NCBI GenBank assembly: GCA_022709695.1
Contig: JAKLII010000003.1
Coordinates: forward strand, 268,124 to 332,123
Direction: 5' to 3'
Source: Bacteroidota bacterium
Lineage (GTDB): Bacteria > Bacteroidota > Bacteroidia > Bacteroidales > SKPS01
Length of the DNA: 64,000 nucleotides
In this document: positions 17,286 through 26,353 of the stretch, in pieces
Layout: each line of letters starts with the position of its first letter
Position numbering within the stretch: position 1 is the stretch's first letter
The notes under the pieces: generated by a model
Told to the model about the DNA's origin: nothing
What the model saw: the letters and a program-made list of their open reading frames with translations, nothing else
Database searches by the model: none
Program-made: the position numbers and the translations under genes

Positions 17286-18537
17286 AGTACGCTTGCTTCC
17301 TGTGGCTTTTTTAGCCATGATCCTGCCGGTTTCTGCTCAGTTTACCTACAATTCACCCTATTCCCGTTATGGAATCGGCAACCTTTATCAGGTTGTAAAC
17401 GCCCATAATGCTGCCATGGGAGGTTTGAAATATGGCATCAACGGGGCTTATCTGGTTAATCCCTCCAACCCGGCGAGCTATACGGCCTTCAGAAAAAACT
17501 ATTTCACCTTCGATGCAGGCCTGAACGGATCGGCCGCCAGGCTTACCGCAGGATCCAAATCCCGTGACGAAGGGCACTTCAATCTGAATAACCTGGCGTT
17601 TGGGGTTCCCTTAGGCGATCGCTGGGGTGGCGCTTTTGGCCTTATCCCTTTTTCCTCCGTTGGGTATAGCATTTCCGAGCACAACCTCCATCCCGATTTC
17701 GGAGGCTATAATACCATTTATGAAGGGAATGGCGGTATCAACCGGGCATTCGCCGGCCTTGCCGCCAAAATCACCCCTGATCTTTCGGTTGGTGTGAATG
17801 CCAATTTTATGTTTGGCTCCCTGAATTATATCCGTACCGTGGTTTTTGATTCCACCTATTATCTGAACCTCCGGTCACGACAGTCAAGAATTATCCATGA
17901 TGTCTCATTTGATGCAGGGTTGCAGTACAACAAAATCCTCAATGAATCGCGGGGTATCAGCCTTACGGCAGGAGTGATGGCAGGAATCCCGTCCCGTCTT
18001 TCAGGCAGGGAAGATATTCTGACCGAAACCTTTAAATACAGTGGTTCCAATGTGGTTGTAATCCGTGATACGGTTGAAAACGTAAGTGGCGCTGAAGGCA
18101 CCATGAACCTGCCCCTGCAACTGGCAGGAGGAGTGTCGCTGAAAAGGGCAGAGCGCTGGATGGCTGGTGTGGACTTTGCCTGGCAGGACTGGAGTGGGTT
18201 TTCAGCTTTTGGCACCGTCGATTCCCTGAAGCCGGCTTTTCAGATGGCAGTGGGCGGGGAGTATAAACTCAACAGCATCCTCCTGAGGGCAGGCCTCCGC
18301 TACCAGCAGTCATACCTCGAAATTCGCAGCAATCAGTTAAACGAAGTTGGCATAAGCTTTGGGGTTGGACTGCCGGTGTACAACAAAAATTATAGTGTAT
18401 CCATGATCAGTATGGGGCTGGAAGCAGGAATGAGGGGTACCACCGATGATGGATTAATTCAGGAACGTTTCGGCCGGCTCTGGCTGGGATTCACCATGAG
18501 TCAGGAACGCTGGTTTAAAAGAAGAGAGTATAATTGA
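17269..18537 (+). CDS. Putative outer-membrane beta-barrel protein
   Basis: A 422-residue protein with a signal peptide (FKVRLLPVAFLAMILPVSAQ) and a mature region starting FTYNSPYSRYGIGN. AMGGLKYG and NPSNPASY motifs near residues 45-65 are typical of the PorV/FadL-like barrels that are abundant in Bacteroidetes. Amphipathic strands continue to the end, although the C-terminal residues (WFKRREYN) are not a canonical aromatic insertion signal. An ATG at 17260 is an alternative start. The overlap with coaX implies translational coupling. The coaX / barrel / TPR / lptC / CorC / PpiD order recurs in Bacteroidetes. Exact function is unknown. Confidence 0.75.
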   Translation: MKIKFKVRLLPVAFLAMILPVSAQFTYNSPYSRYGIGNLYQVVNAHNAAMGGLKYGINGAYLVNPSNPASYTAFRKNYFTFDAGLNGSAARLTAGSKSRDEGHFNLNNLAFGVPLGDRWGGAFGLIPFSSVGYSISEHNLHPDFGGYNTIYEGNGGINRAFAGLAAKITPDLSVGVNANFMFGSLNYIRTVVFDSTYYLNLRSRQSRIIHDVSFDAGLQYNKILNESRGISLTAGVMAGIPSRLSGREDILTETFKYSGSNVVVIRDTVENVSGAEGTMNLPLQLAGGVSLKRAERWMAGVDFAWQDWSGFSAFGTVDSLKPAFQMAVGGEYKLNSILLRAGLRYQQSYLEIRSNQLNEVGISFGVGLPVYNKNYSVSMISMGLEAGMRGTTDDGLIQERFGRLWLGFTMSQERWFKRREYN

Positions 18538-18570
18538 TCACCAAAATATTAAATAACCGAAAACACCCGG

Positions 18571-20034
18571 ATGAACATGAAAACCCGAATGATTGCAATT
18601 GCATGCACTGTTTCTTTCAGTATTGCAATGCTGGTATCCTGTAAAACGGTGGCTACAGGAACCGATCAAACCTCCCGCCCTGCCGATTATAACCAAATGA
18701 CAGGAGTGCAGCAAACCCAGGAATTGTCTGCAACCCCTTCAGGTGCAGTTACACCCGACAAAAAACCCACCTATGGCAGCGATAGTGCCCAGTGTGTATT
18801 GAATTACTACCTCTACCGGCAATCGTTCCGCGACTGGGAAAACTCAGGCGATGACTTTTACTTCGAAGACCTGTTGCCTTCCTGGACGTATGTATTTAAC
18901 GAATGCCCCGGATACCGTGAAAATACTTTCATCAACGGTACAAAGATCATGGAATACAGGATTTCAAAGCTCCCGGAAAACGAAAGGAAAGGAGCGATCG
19001 ATACCCTGCTTATGATCTATGATCAAAGAATCCTCTACTTTGAGCAGGCCGATTTTCTGTTGGGAGAAAAAGCCGCTGTTCTGATCAAATACCGCCCTGA
19101 ACAGACAAAGGAGATCTTTGAAATGCTGAAGGACGTGGTAAACCGGAATAAGCTGAACACTCCAAACCATATATTGGTATTTTACATGCAGTATGCGGTA
19201 AATATGCACGAAGCAGAATTGATGAGTATCGAAGACCTGATTGATATTTATCTGGAGGTTGACGAAATTGCACACCATAATGTTAAGCTGAATACCCCGG
19301 CCAGTGCCGAATACAATGATGGCATCACCCGGATAGAGCAACTGATGCTGAAATACCTGGAATGCCCGGTTATGGAGAGTGTATTTGGCCCCAAATTCCA
19401 GGCCGATTCCACCAACCTGGAACTCTGCAAAAAGATTGTTGCGCTGATGGCATACAACAAATGTTTCGACCAGCCCATTTTCCGCAGTGCTCTGAACCAG
19501 TTGAACCGAATGGAGCCTACACCAAAACTGCTGTTGTTCGAGGGCAGGTTTTACCAGAACGACGGGAAATATGCCGAAGCCATCAAATCATACCTGAAAG
19601 CTGCTGAAAGTTTCCCGGCAACAGAAGTGGATGATAAGTTTGATGCCTATTTAAAAGCGGCTGAAGTTCAGCTTATTCAGAAACAATACCAGAGCGCGAA
19701 ATCTTCGGTGCTGAAAGCAATTGAAATCAAACCCGACGACGCTTCTGCCCAGATCCTGCTGGGTGACATTTATCTCTATGGTGCCGAATCGTGTGGCAGC
19801 AGTTTCGTTGCAAAATATGCCGGATACTGGGCAGCCTTCGACAGGTACAACCGTGCCAAAGGGATGTCGGATGAGCCTTCCGTACAATCCAAGGCTACAG
19901 AAGGGATGAACAATTCCCGCAGAAGATTTCCCACGACCGGCGATATTTTCTTCAATGGTCTGAAAACCGGGCAGTCCGTTACGGCACCCTGCTGGATCGG
20001 AGAAACGGTTACCGTAAGGGCTTCTGATTCATAG
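18571..20034 (+). CDS. TPR-containing lipoprotein
   Basis: A 487-residue protein with an SPII signal peptide ending in MLVSC, so it is lipidated and periplasmic or outer-membrane-facing. Helical repeats cover most of the mature part. The clearest TPR pair is GRFYQNDGKYAEAIKSYLKA then QYQSAKSSVLKAIEIKPDD in about residues 325-400. A second ATG (18577) is equally plausible. It lies 33 bases after the barrel gene and 8 before lptC, suggesting a scaffold role in envelope assembly. Confidence 0.82.
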   Translation: MNMKTRMIAIACTVSFSIAMLVSCKTVATGTDQTSRPADYNQMTGVQQTQELSATPSGAVTPDKKPTYGSDSAQCVLNYYLYRQSFRDWENSGDDFYFEDLLPSWTYVFNECPGYRENTFINGTKIMEYRISKLPENERKGAIDTLLMIYDQRILYFEQADFLLGEKAAVLIKYRPEQTKEIFEMLKDVVNRNKLNTPNHILVFYMQYAVNMHEAELMSIEDLIDIYLEVDEIAHHNVKLNTPASAEYNDGITRIEQLMLKYLECPVMESVFGPKFQADSTNLELCKKIVALMAYNKCFDQPIFRSALNQLNRMEPTPKLLLFEGRFYQNDGKYAEAIKSYLKAAESFPATEVDDKFDAYLKAAEVQLIQKQYQSAKSSVLKAIEIKPDDASAQILLGDIYLYGAESCGSSFVAKYAGYWAAFDRYNRAKGMSDEPSVQSKATEGMNNSRRRFPTTGDIFFNGLKTGQSVTAPCWIGETVTVRASDS

Positions 20035-20042
20035 CAGTTTAT

Positions 20043-20633
20043 ATGCTCCTGCCCCGGCATGCTCCTGGATGGTTCCTTGCTATCACCAATAGCCTTTTGG
20101 GTCTGATCATGATCGTATCATGTACCAATGATCCTGAGAAAGTTAAGGAACTCAACAAAGGCAAAAACCTTCCGAAAGAGTGGGCTGATGATGTCACGAT
20201 CCATTTCAGTGACTCCGGATTGCTGAGGGCATTGATTACGGCTCCGCGCCTCGAGCGATATACCGACGGCAGGGAACGATACAACCTGATGCCTCTCGGA
20301 ATCAACGCCCGGTTTTTCGATTCAGCCGGGGTCGAGAAATCGGGCATTAAAGCAGGCTATGCCGTTGAGTTTCCTGATAAAAGGATTGTGGAGGCCCGCA
20401 ACAATGTGCAGGTTGTGAATGAAACCGGAGACTCCCTGTTTACCGAATACCTGGTCTGGAACCGGAATACCCGGCTGATATCCACGGAGGCTTCCGTTCG
20501 GATTATCACCCACGAAAACGAAGTTATCTTCGGCAAAAACGGGATGGAGGCCGATGAAAAGTTTACCAGATGGCGCATCAAACACATAACGGAATCCTCC
20601 CTTATTATCCGGGAGGGTGGGCAGAATCCCTGA
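20043..20633 (+). CDS. lptC: LPS export ABC transporter periplasmic protein LptC
   Basis: A 196-residue lipoprotein-type LptC. The N-terminal hydrophobic segment ends IMIVSC (lipobox). The beta-jellyroll LptC domain follows, with SDSGLLRALITAPRLERY near 58 and FPDKRIVEARNNVQVVN near 108, where the family carries YPDG-like and beta-strand repeats. LptC passes LPS from LptBFG to the periplasmic bridge. The gene sits 8 bases after the TPR lipoprotein and just before the CorC-like gene, whose own promoter box begins 7 bases after the lptC stop. Confidence 0.88.
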   Translation: MLLPRHAPGWFLAITNSLLGLIMIVSCTNDPEKVKELNKGKNLPKEWADDVTIHFSDSGLLRALITAPRLERYTDGRERYNLMPLGINARFFDSAGVEKSGIKAGYAVEFPDKRIVEARNNVQVVNETGDSLFTEYLVWNRNTRLISTEASVRIITHENEVIFGKNGMEADEKFTRWRIKHITESSLIIREGGQNP

Positions 20634-20639
20634 TTTGTA

Positions 20640-20648
20640 TATCTTTGC
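20640..20648 (+). promoter_or_regulatory. -7 box upstream of the CorC-like gene
   Basis: TATCTTTGC lies 17 bases before the ATG at 20665, directly after the lptC stop. It provides an internal promoter within the run. Confidence 0.55.
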
Positions 20649-20664
20649 ACCCCAATCATAAGCG

Positions 20665-21927
20665 ATGAATGTTTGGTTACTGGCTGTTTTAACCCTGATG
20701 CTTTCGGCGTTCTTTTCAGGTATGGAGATCGCCTTTGTCAGCAGCAACAAACTGCGCATCGAAATCGACCGTCAGAAAGGTTTGGTTTCCGGTACCATTT
20801 TCAGCCGGTTTCTCAATAAGCCTTCTGAACTGATAGCCACCCTGCTGATCGGTAATAATATTGCCCTGGTCCTGTTCAGTACGGCAAGTGCAGCCATTCT
20901 GGAGCCATGGCTCATGGTACTGGTCCCGGCTTCAAAACATTCCGCTGTTTTGCTGCTGATCCTCCAGACACTCTCTGCCACCACCATTGTCCTTGTGTTT
21001 GGCGAATTTCTGCCCAAGGTGATCTTCAGGGTAAGCCCTAATGGATTTCTTCACTTCTTTGCGGTACCTACGCTGAGTTTTCACTTCCTGTTTTTCCCCC
21101 TTGCCAGGCTTTTCATCGGACTGTCCAAAGGGATGATCAGGCTGTTCTTTAAAAACCGAATGTCAGATGAGCGGTATTCGATCAGCAGAATAGACCTCGA
21201 CAACTATCTGCTTGAATTGTCGACAGAAAATGATGATACGGCAGCCCTGGAGGACGAAATTCAGATGATTCAGAATGCCATGGACTTCAGATCGGTTAAA
21301 CTACGCGATTGCATGGTGCCCAGAACCGAAGTAATTGCTGTTGGGATCGACGATCCGGTGGAGATCCTGCAGGAACTCCATGAATCATCGGGCCACTCCA
21401 AAGTGATGGTGTACGATGACAGTATCGATCACATCGTTGGGTACACCCATGCATTTGATCTGTTTAAAAATCCGGCATCCGTAAAGGACATGCTAAGGCC
21501 GGTGCTGATCGTGCCGGAATCAATGCTGGCCAACCGGGTGATGGAAAGGTTTATCAAGGAGCGAAAAAGTGTGGGAGTGGTGGTGGATGAGTTTGGAGGT
21601 ACAGCCGGCATTATTACCCTTGAAGATGTGATTGAAGAAATTTTCGGAGAAATCAGGGATGAGTTTGATACCGATGATCTGTTTGAGAAACAGGTTGCCG
21701 AGAACGAATATATTTTTGAGGCCCGGCTTGAAATCCACTACCTGAATGAAACGTATGGATTTGAGCTTGAAGAGTCGGATGAATACAATACCCTTGCCGG
21801 TTTCATCCTGTTTCACCACGAAGACATCCCTGCTCCGGGTGAAGTCATTATGCTTGAAAACTATCAGTTCACCATTCTGGAAGCAAGCGGAACGCGACTG
21901 ATAAGGGTAAGGATGAGACTCCTCTGA
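20665..21927 (+). CDS. Hemolysin/CorC family CNNM-CBS transporter
   Basis: A 420-residue integral membrane protein of the CNNM/CorC class, associated with Mg2+ and Co2+ efflux. The N-terminal CNNM domain (about 1-175) has FFSGMEIAFVSSNKLRIE and LIGNNIALVLFS. A CBS pair (about 205-335) contains MVPRTEVIAV and GGTAGIITLEDVIEEIFGEI, and a C-terminal CorC_HlyC domain (about 345-420) follows. The name hemolysin is historical and does not indicate toxicity. It has its own promoter box. Confidence 0.93.
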   Translation: MNVWLLAVLTLMLSAFFSGMEIAFVSSNKLRIEIDRQKGLVSGTIFSRFLNKPSELIATLLIGNNIALVLFSTASAAILEPWLMVLVPASKHSAVLLLILQTLSATTIVLVFGEFLPKVIFRVSPNGFLHFFAVPTLSFHFLFFPLARLFIGLSKGMIRLFFKNRMSDERYSISRIDLDNYLLELSTENDDTAALEDEIQMIQNAMDFRSVKLRDCMVPRTEVIAVGIDDPVEILQELHESSGHSKVMVYDDSIDHIVGYTHAFDLFKNPASVKDMLRPVLIVPESMLANRVMERFIKERKSVGVVVDEFGGTAGIITLEDVIEEIFGEIRDEFDTDDLFEKQVAENEYIFEARLEIHYLNETYGFELEESDEYNTLAGFILFHHEDIPAPGEVIMLENYQFTILEASGTRLIRVRMRLL

Positions 21928-21976
21928 CAGAATTGGGTATACTGACTGATTCCCTTTTTTATTTCATTTTCTTCAT

Positions 21977-21985
21977 TACCTTTGC
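21977..21985 (+). promoter_or_regulatory. -7 box upstream of ppiD
   Basis: TACCTTTGC ends 27 bases before the ATG at 22013, which places the gene under its own housekeeping-type promoter. Confidence 0.55.
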
Positions 21986-22012
21986 ACCTCATTTTTCAAA
22001 ACGACTTCTACT

Positions 22013-24181
22013 ATGGCTATCATTGGCAAAATCAGAGAAAAGTCTACGCTTCTGCTTATCATCATCGGCGGATCTCTGCTGATCTTCATCTGGCAACTGG
22101 CAAAACCCGATAATGATCCGGGCCCACAGGGGCGTCGGAACAAAATCAAACCCCTTGCTGAAGTACTTGGCAATGAAATCAACTACCGCGAATTTGAGTT
22201 TGAACTGCAACGGCAGATCGAGCTGCAGAAGGACCGTAATCCGGACTATTCCCCGTCCGGAATGGAACTCTTCAATCTGCGGCAGCAGTTGTACCAATCC
22301 AAAGTAAAGGAGTATCTCTATCTTGAATACTGTAAGAAACTTGGCCTTGCCATCGACAACGAGTATTCCTCGGTACCCGCCATCAGCAGCGCGGAATTCC
22401 GGGATATGCTGCTGGGTACCGATCCGCATCCCGAAATTAAGCGTGCATTCACCAATCCACAGACCGGACAATTCGATCCGGCCCAGGTTAAACAGGTGCT
22501 TGACAACCAGGACCAGCTCGACGTGGTTCAGCGTTTACAGTGGAGCCTTTTCATTGAAGAGATCAAGAAAGAGAGGCTCTCAGAGAAATACAGGAACCTC
22601 GTGGCAAAAGCATTCTACTACCCTGCTGCTCTGGCAAAAATGGCCTATCATGATGCCAAGGATCAGGTATCTTTCAGGTTTGTTGCCAAAAGGTACGAAA
22701 CGATCAGCGATTCTGCTGTGACCGTTTCGGATGAGGACTACACGAAATACTACAATGAACATAAAAACGAGTATGACCGCGATGCGCAGGCTACCGTTAG
22801 TTTTGCCGTTTTTGAGGCAAAACCGACACCTGCCGATGTAGCTGTGATTGAAGAACGATTCAACACCCTTTTTGAAGGGATGAAGGCTGCCGAAGATCCT
22901 GCCCTGTTTGTGGCGGCAAACTCCCATGATATGTTTGACAGCACCTGGTTCAGGAAGGGGATGCTGCCACCGGTTCTTGACACCGCTTTGTTTAACCAGC
23001 CAAAGGGTGCAACCTACGGACCTTTTGTGGATGGCAGCAAATTTAAAGCTGCTATTGTACTGGATGCTATGGAGCGCCCCGACTCGATGCGTGCCAGCCA
23101 TATCCTTATTGCCTACAAGGGAGCCGAAAGGGCCGGCGAAAACGTTACCCTCCTCAAGGCTGATGCAGAAGCCAGGGCAGACAGTCTGTTTAAGGTGGTA
23201 AAGGCGACCCCTGCAATGTTCGAAAGCTTTGCCTCCACCATGTCTGATGATGCCTTTGCCAGCACAAAAATGGGTGACCTGAACTGGTTCAATGAAAATT
23301 CCATGGCACGCCCCTTTTCCGATGCATGCCTTAACAATGATGTGGGAGAGATTGTACTGACAGAAAGCAGCTTTGGCTATCATATCATCAAGATTACCGG
23401 CAAAAAGGACTTGTCAAGGCAGGTTCGGGTGGCAATCCTTACCAACGATATTGAGCCTTCAAAGGAAACCATCGCCACTGAATTTACCCGGGCCAGTCGT
23501 GTGGCCGGAAAAGTGAAATCGGTTGAAACTTTCGAAGATGCGCTGGAGAAAGAGGGCGTTGCAGGTTCCGAAGCAGTGGTTACCAAGGACATGTACGCAG
23601 TTCAATCTCTGCAGGATGGCCGTGAGATTGTAAGATGGGCTTTCAATGAGGAAACCACACCCAATGAAACTTCAAAAATGTTTGAGTTTCCTGACAAATA
23701 CCAGTATGTGATCTGCATCGTAAAGTCACGCCGCGAAAAAGGGATCTGGGAGCTGGATGAAGACATGAAGAAAAATCTCGAACCCCTGGTTAAGCGTGAG
23801 AAGAAATTTGAAATGATCGCTGCACAGATGAAGAAGGCCGGAACCACAGACCTGTACAAGGTAGCCGAAAAGATGAGCCTTACCGTGGATACGGCCAGCA
23901 TCTCCTTCAATATGACCAATCTCATCAACTATGGCCCTGAAGGAAGGGTTCTTGGAACAGCATTCGGGATGCCTGCAGGAAAAGTCTCAGAACCTGTAAA
24001 AGGTATAATATCTGCATTCATACTTCTTGTAGATGAGAAAATTAAGGCAGAAGAACCCGATAATCTTCTCGATACCCGAATGAACGAAGAGCGTCTTTTC
24101 CAGCAACTGGTACAGCAGAATTTTGACAGGGCACTGGAAAAAGTTGCCAAGGTGGAGGACAACCGGATTCTCTGGTATTAA
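22013..24181 (+). CDS. SurA/PpiD-type periplasmic peptidyl-prolyl isomerase
   Basis: A 722-residue inner-membrane-anchored chaperone. The single N-terminal membrane helix (about 12-32, LLIIIGGSLLIFIWQLA) is followed by a SurA-N-like helical region. Parvulin (PpiC) rotamase domains come after it, the clear one at about 355-460 with MRASHILIAYKG, GDLNWF and FGYHIIKITG. A second, more diverged PPIase-like unit lies towards the C-terminus. PpiD assists folding of outer-membrane proteins, in keeping with the neighbouring barrel and lptC genes. Confidence 0.9.
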   Translation: MAIIGKIREKSTLLLIIIGGSLLIFIWQLAKPDNDPGPQGRRNKIKPLAEVLGNEINYREFEFELQRQIELQKDRNPDYSPSGMELFNLRQQLYQSKVKEYLYLEYCKKLGLAIDNEYSSVPAISSAEFRDMLLGTDPHPEIKRAFTNPQTGQFDPAQVKQVLDNQDQLDVVQRLQWSLFIEEIKKERLSEKYRNLVAKAFYYPAALAKMAYHDAKDQVSFRFVAKRYETISDSAVTVSDEDYTKYYNEHKNEYDRDAQATVSFAVFEAKPTPADVAVIEERFNTLFEGMKAAEDPALFVAANSHDMFDSTWFRKGMLPPVLDTALFNQPKGATYGPFVDGSKFKAAIVLDAMERPDSMRASHILIAYKGAERAGENVTLLKADAEARADSLFKVVKATPAMFESFASTMSDDAFASTKMGDLNWFNENSMARPFSDACLNNDVGEIVLTESSFGYHIIKITGKKDLSRQVRVAILTNDIEPSKETIATEFTRASRVAGKVKSVETFEDALEKEGVAGSEAVVTKDMYAVQSLQDGREIVRWAFNEETTPNETSKMFEFPDKYQYVICIVKSRREKGIWELDEDMKKNLEPLVKREKKFEMIAAQMKKAGTTDLYKVAEKMSLTVDTASISFNMTNLINYGPEGRVLGTAFGMPAGKVSEPVKGIISAFILLVDEKIKAEEPDNLLDTRMNEERLFQQLVQQNFDRALEKVAKVEDNRILWY

Positions 24182-24252
24182 AACCTCCTGACCGTTACCT
24201 TTTCCCCCGGGCCCTTTACCCGGCCAAAGAATCTTTCAGCACTTAATTTTTA

Positions 24253-24260
24253 TACCTTAG
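24253..24260 (+). promoter_or_regulatory. Degenerate -7 box directly before the TonB-C-like gene
   Basis: TACCTTAG, one mismatch from TAnnTTTG, ends four bases before the ATG at 24265, giving another near-leaderless arrangement like those at tatD and dus. Confidence 0.35.
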
Positions 24261-24264
24261 CGGT

Positions 24265-24786
24265 ATGAAATATGGCAGGAAGGTTCTTTGGCTGTTTTTA
24301 CTGGTATCAGTTCATGTTGCGGGGATCACAGCCCAGACCCCTACCGATACGGCAGGGGTTTCAGGTAACAGCGAGTGCCGGTTTCCCGGGGGGGTTGATT
24401 CACTGTACGCATGTCTGGAACAGGTTTTCAGAATCTCGCTTACTGAGCATTCTTATGAGCAATACCAGGATCTGATCGGGGATGTCAGACTCACCATCAA
24501 CAAAAAGGGGCAGGTGGTTACGGTAAACAGCGGCGGATCGCGCATCGAGTATGAACTGGAACGGGCCCTTATGTCGATCCCCCCTTTCATTCCTGCCATG
24601 CAGAACGGGAAACCTGTAACCTCCTACGTCCAGCTGAAATTCATGTTTATGATCAAAGGGAACAGGATGGAAGTGACGCAGCATCTGAACTACCATACAT
24701 CTTCCAGGGGAAAAGACACCGGGTGGATGAAAGCGGGTCTGATCGCCGTGTCGGTGCTGGCATTTCTGCTTTACTGGGGGATCTGA
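24265..24786 (+). CDS. TonB C-terminal-like domain protein with C-terminal membrane helix
   Basis: A 173-residue protein. It has a signal peptide (LWLFLLVSVHVAGITAQ) and a TonB-C-like fold (about 38-140: CRFPGGVDSLYACLEQ, GDVRLTINKKGQVV, ERALMSIPPFIPAMQNGKPV). A C-terminal hydrophobic segment (about 155-172) follows, the reverse of TonB itself, whose anchor is N-terminal. Such stand-alone TonB-C-like proteins are common in Bacteroidetes and mostly uncharacterised. It overlaps purN tail-to-tail by 16 bases. Confidence 0.65.
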   Translation: MKYGRKVLWLFLLVSVHVAGITAQTPTDTAGVSGNSECRFPGGVDSLYACLEQVFRISLTEHSYEQYQDLIGDVRLTINKKGQVVTVNSGGSRIEYELERALMSIPPFIPAMQNGKPVTSYVQLKFMFMIKGNRMEVTQHLNYHTSSRGKDTGWMKAGLIAVSVLAFLLYWGI

Positions 24787-25379
24787 AGCCCTTTAGGGTA
24801 TCCTGCCGGATTTGAAGGGAAAATGTACTGTTCAATTACCTTTGGGTAATACCGGTACTCCAGTTCATGTATCCGCCTGGCAAGAGATTCCGGGTTGTCT
24901 TCAGGCAGAACGGGCAATTCTGCCTGAAACAGTATTTTTCCTGCATCATACACTTCATTAACCAGATGTATGGTTATACCCGATGCTTTCTCACGGTTCG
25001 CCAGCACTGCCTCGTGTACCCGGTCGCCGTACATCCCTTTGCCCCCGTAAGATGGCAGTAAAGCCGGGTGAATGTTGAGGATTTTATTCGGGTATGCGCT
25101 GATAAGGGATGGGTGAATCTTGCGGAGGAAGCCGGCAAGAATCAGATAATCTGCCTGAATCTCTTCCAGGTAATCAGTCACAGGCGAAGGCTCTTCCCAC
25201 GCGGAATTCCCGAATACTCTGGCTGGTATGTGGTACCGGGCGGCTTTCTCAAGCACCCTGGCCTGAGGGTTATTGGAGATCACAGCACCAACCCCAATCA
25301 GCGAATGCCCTGCAAAATATCGGATGATGTTTTCGGCATTGGTGCCGCTGCCCGAAGCCAGTATGGCAAGTTGAATCAT
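24771..25379 (-). CDS. purN: Phosphoribosylglycinamide formyltransferase
   Basis: A 202-residue enzyme transferring formyl from 10-formyl-THF to GAR in purine synthesis. Motifs are LASGSGTNAENI at about 7-18 (phosphate site), LAGFLRKIHPSLI near 86 (catalytic Asn region diverged in context), NIHPALLPSYGGKGMYG near 106-122 (catalytic His) and EVYDAGKILFQ near 147 (catalytic Asp). It overlaps the upstream gene tail-to-tail and is transcribed alone. Confidence 0.95.
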   Translation of the reverse strand: MIQLAILASGSGTNAENIIRYFAGHSLIGVGAVISNNPQARVLEKAARYHIPARVFGNSAWEEPSPVTDYLEEIQADYLILAGFLRKIHPSLISAYPNKILNIHPALLPSYGGKGMYGDRVHEAVLANREKASGITIHLVNEVYDAGKILFQAELPVLPEDNPESLARRIHELEYRYYPKVIEQYIFPSNPAGYPKGLQIPQ

Positions 25380-25397
25380 GCAATTGGATTGAAGGGA

Positions 25398-25405
25398 TAA
25401 ATGTA
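25398..25405 (-). promoter_or_regulatory. Possible -7 box of purN
   Basis: The minus strand reads TACATTTA, one base from consensus, about 19 bases before the purN ATG. Confidence 0.3.
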
Positions 25406-25438
25406 CAACATTCCTTTTACAATCCTTATCCCATCAGG

Positions 25439-26050
25439 TCAGGATTTCTTTTTTTCCTGGGCGCCCGCGGAGAACACCTGTACAGCAGCAGCACGATGGG
25501 TTTTGGGATGAATGACAACACACACCCCGGTATAGCGGTATTGGGGATTGACGGCATTAGCTAAATGCCCCTGCGATTCAGCCCACAACCTGATGAATTC
25601 GTCTGCCAGGTCCTGATATGTATAATTGTAGTACCTTCTTCTGGTCTTTCTGTTTTCCATCAGCTCATGAACAAATGTAACGGCAACATTTTCCCCGCAC
25701 TGAGTACATGTACCCCCATAATAATCGATTCTGCGCCCCACATTGCTTTTTCTGAATCCTGGCTGACTGTGCCCGGATGTATGGTATTCAATCAGATAGC
25801 TGGCCTGATCGGTTGCTGCTGCAGTAAGTACAGAATCGGGTATCAGAGACGGGGCTCCTGCCCTGTTACGAAGGGAGTCGATGCCGTTACGGATCAGTTG
25901 CGAAATCAGGTTCTGATTCAGTGAACCGGGCTTTATGGTATCGGACGGAAGCTGGCAGAGCCCCTGTACAGTTGGGGAGAGGAGGATAATCCCGGTAAGA
26001 AGAAACACGAAATTATTGAAAGACAATGCGATAATTTTTTTTCCTTGCAT
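25439..26050 (-). CDS. CAP (SCP/PR1-like) domain secreted protein
   Basis: A 203-residue protein. The hydrophobic N-terminus (about 9-32) is a signal peptide. The CAP domain has [18 protein letters not shown] near 52, TSGHSQPGF near 91, CGENVAV near 117 and [20 protein letters not shown] near 147; the histidines and glutamates match the CAP cavity. CAP proteins are secreted and mostly of unknown role in bacteria. It is transcribed divergently from acpP. Confidence 0.88.
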   Translation of the reverse strand: MQGKKIIALSFNNFVFLLTGIILLSPTVQGLCQLPSDTIKPGSLNQNLISQLIRNGIDSLRNRAGAPSLIPDSVLTAAATDQASYLIEYHTSGHSQPGFRKSNVGRRIDYYGGTCTQCGENVAVTFVHELMENRKTRRRYYNYTYQDLADEFIRLWAESQGHLANAVNPQYRYTGVCVVIHPKTHRAAAVQVFSAGAQEKKKS

Positions 26051-26101
26051 ATTAAAGCATTTATTACTTATTTTGCCGCGTTAAACCAAAACCTGAAAAC
26101 T

Positions 26102-26338
26102 ATGTCTGATATTGCAACAAGAGTGAAAAACATCATCGTTGACAAACTTGGCGTTGATGAAAACGAAGTTACCCCTGAGGCCAGTTTTACCAACGATCTG
26201 GGAGCAGACTCACTGGACACTGTTGAGTTGATTATGGAATTCGAAAAGGAGTTCAGCATTGCCATTCCCGATGATCAGGCAGAAAAAATCGGAACCGTAG
26301 GAGATGCTATCTCTTACATCGAAAACAATCTGAAATAA
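26102..26338 (+). CDS. acpP: Acyl carrier protein
   Basis: A 78-residue acidic carrier protein of fatty-acid synthesis. The phosphopantetheine attachment serine lies in [15 protein letters not shown] near residue 38. The start at 26102 ([10 protein letters not shown]) is the family-typical one; a longer frame from 26045 adds 19 unrelated residues and overlaps the divergent gene. fabF follows 15 bases later. A TATTTTGCC stretch at 26069 is a weak promoter candidate. Confidence 0.97.
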   Translation: MSDIATRVKNIIVDKLGVDENEVTPEASFTNDLGADSLDTVELIMEFEKEFSIAIPDDQAEKIGTVGDAISYIENNLK

Positions 26339-26353
26339 CAAAACTTACTTTTC

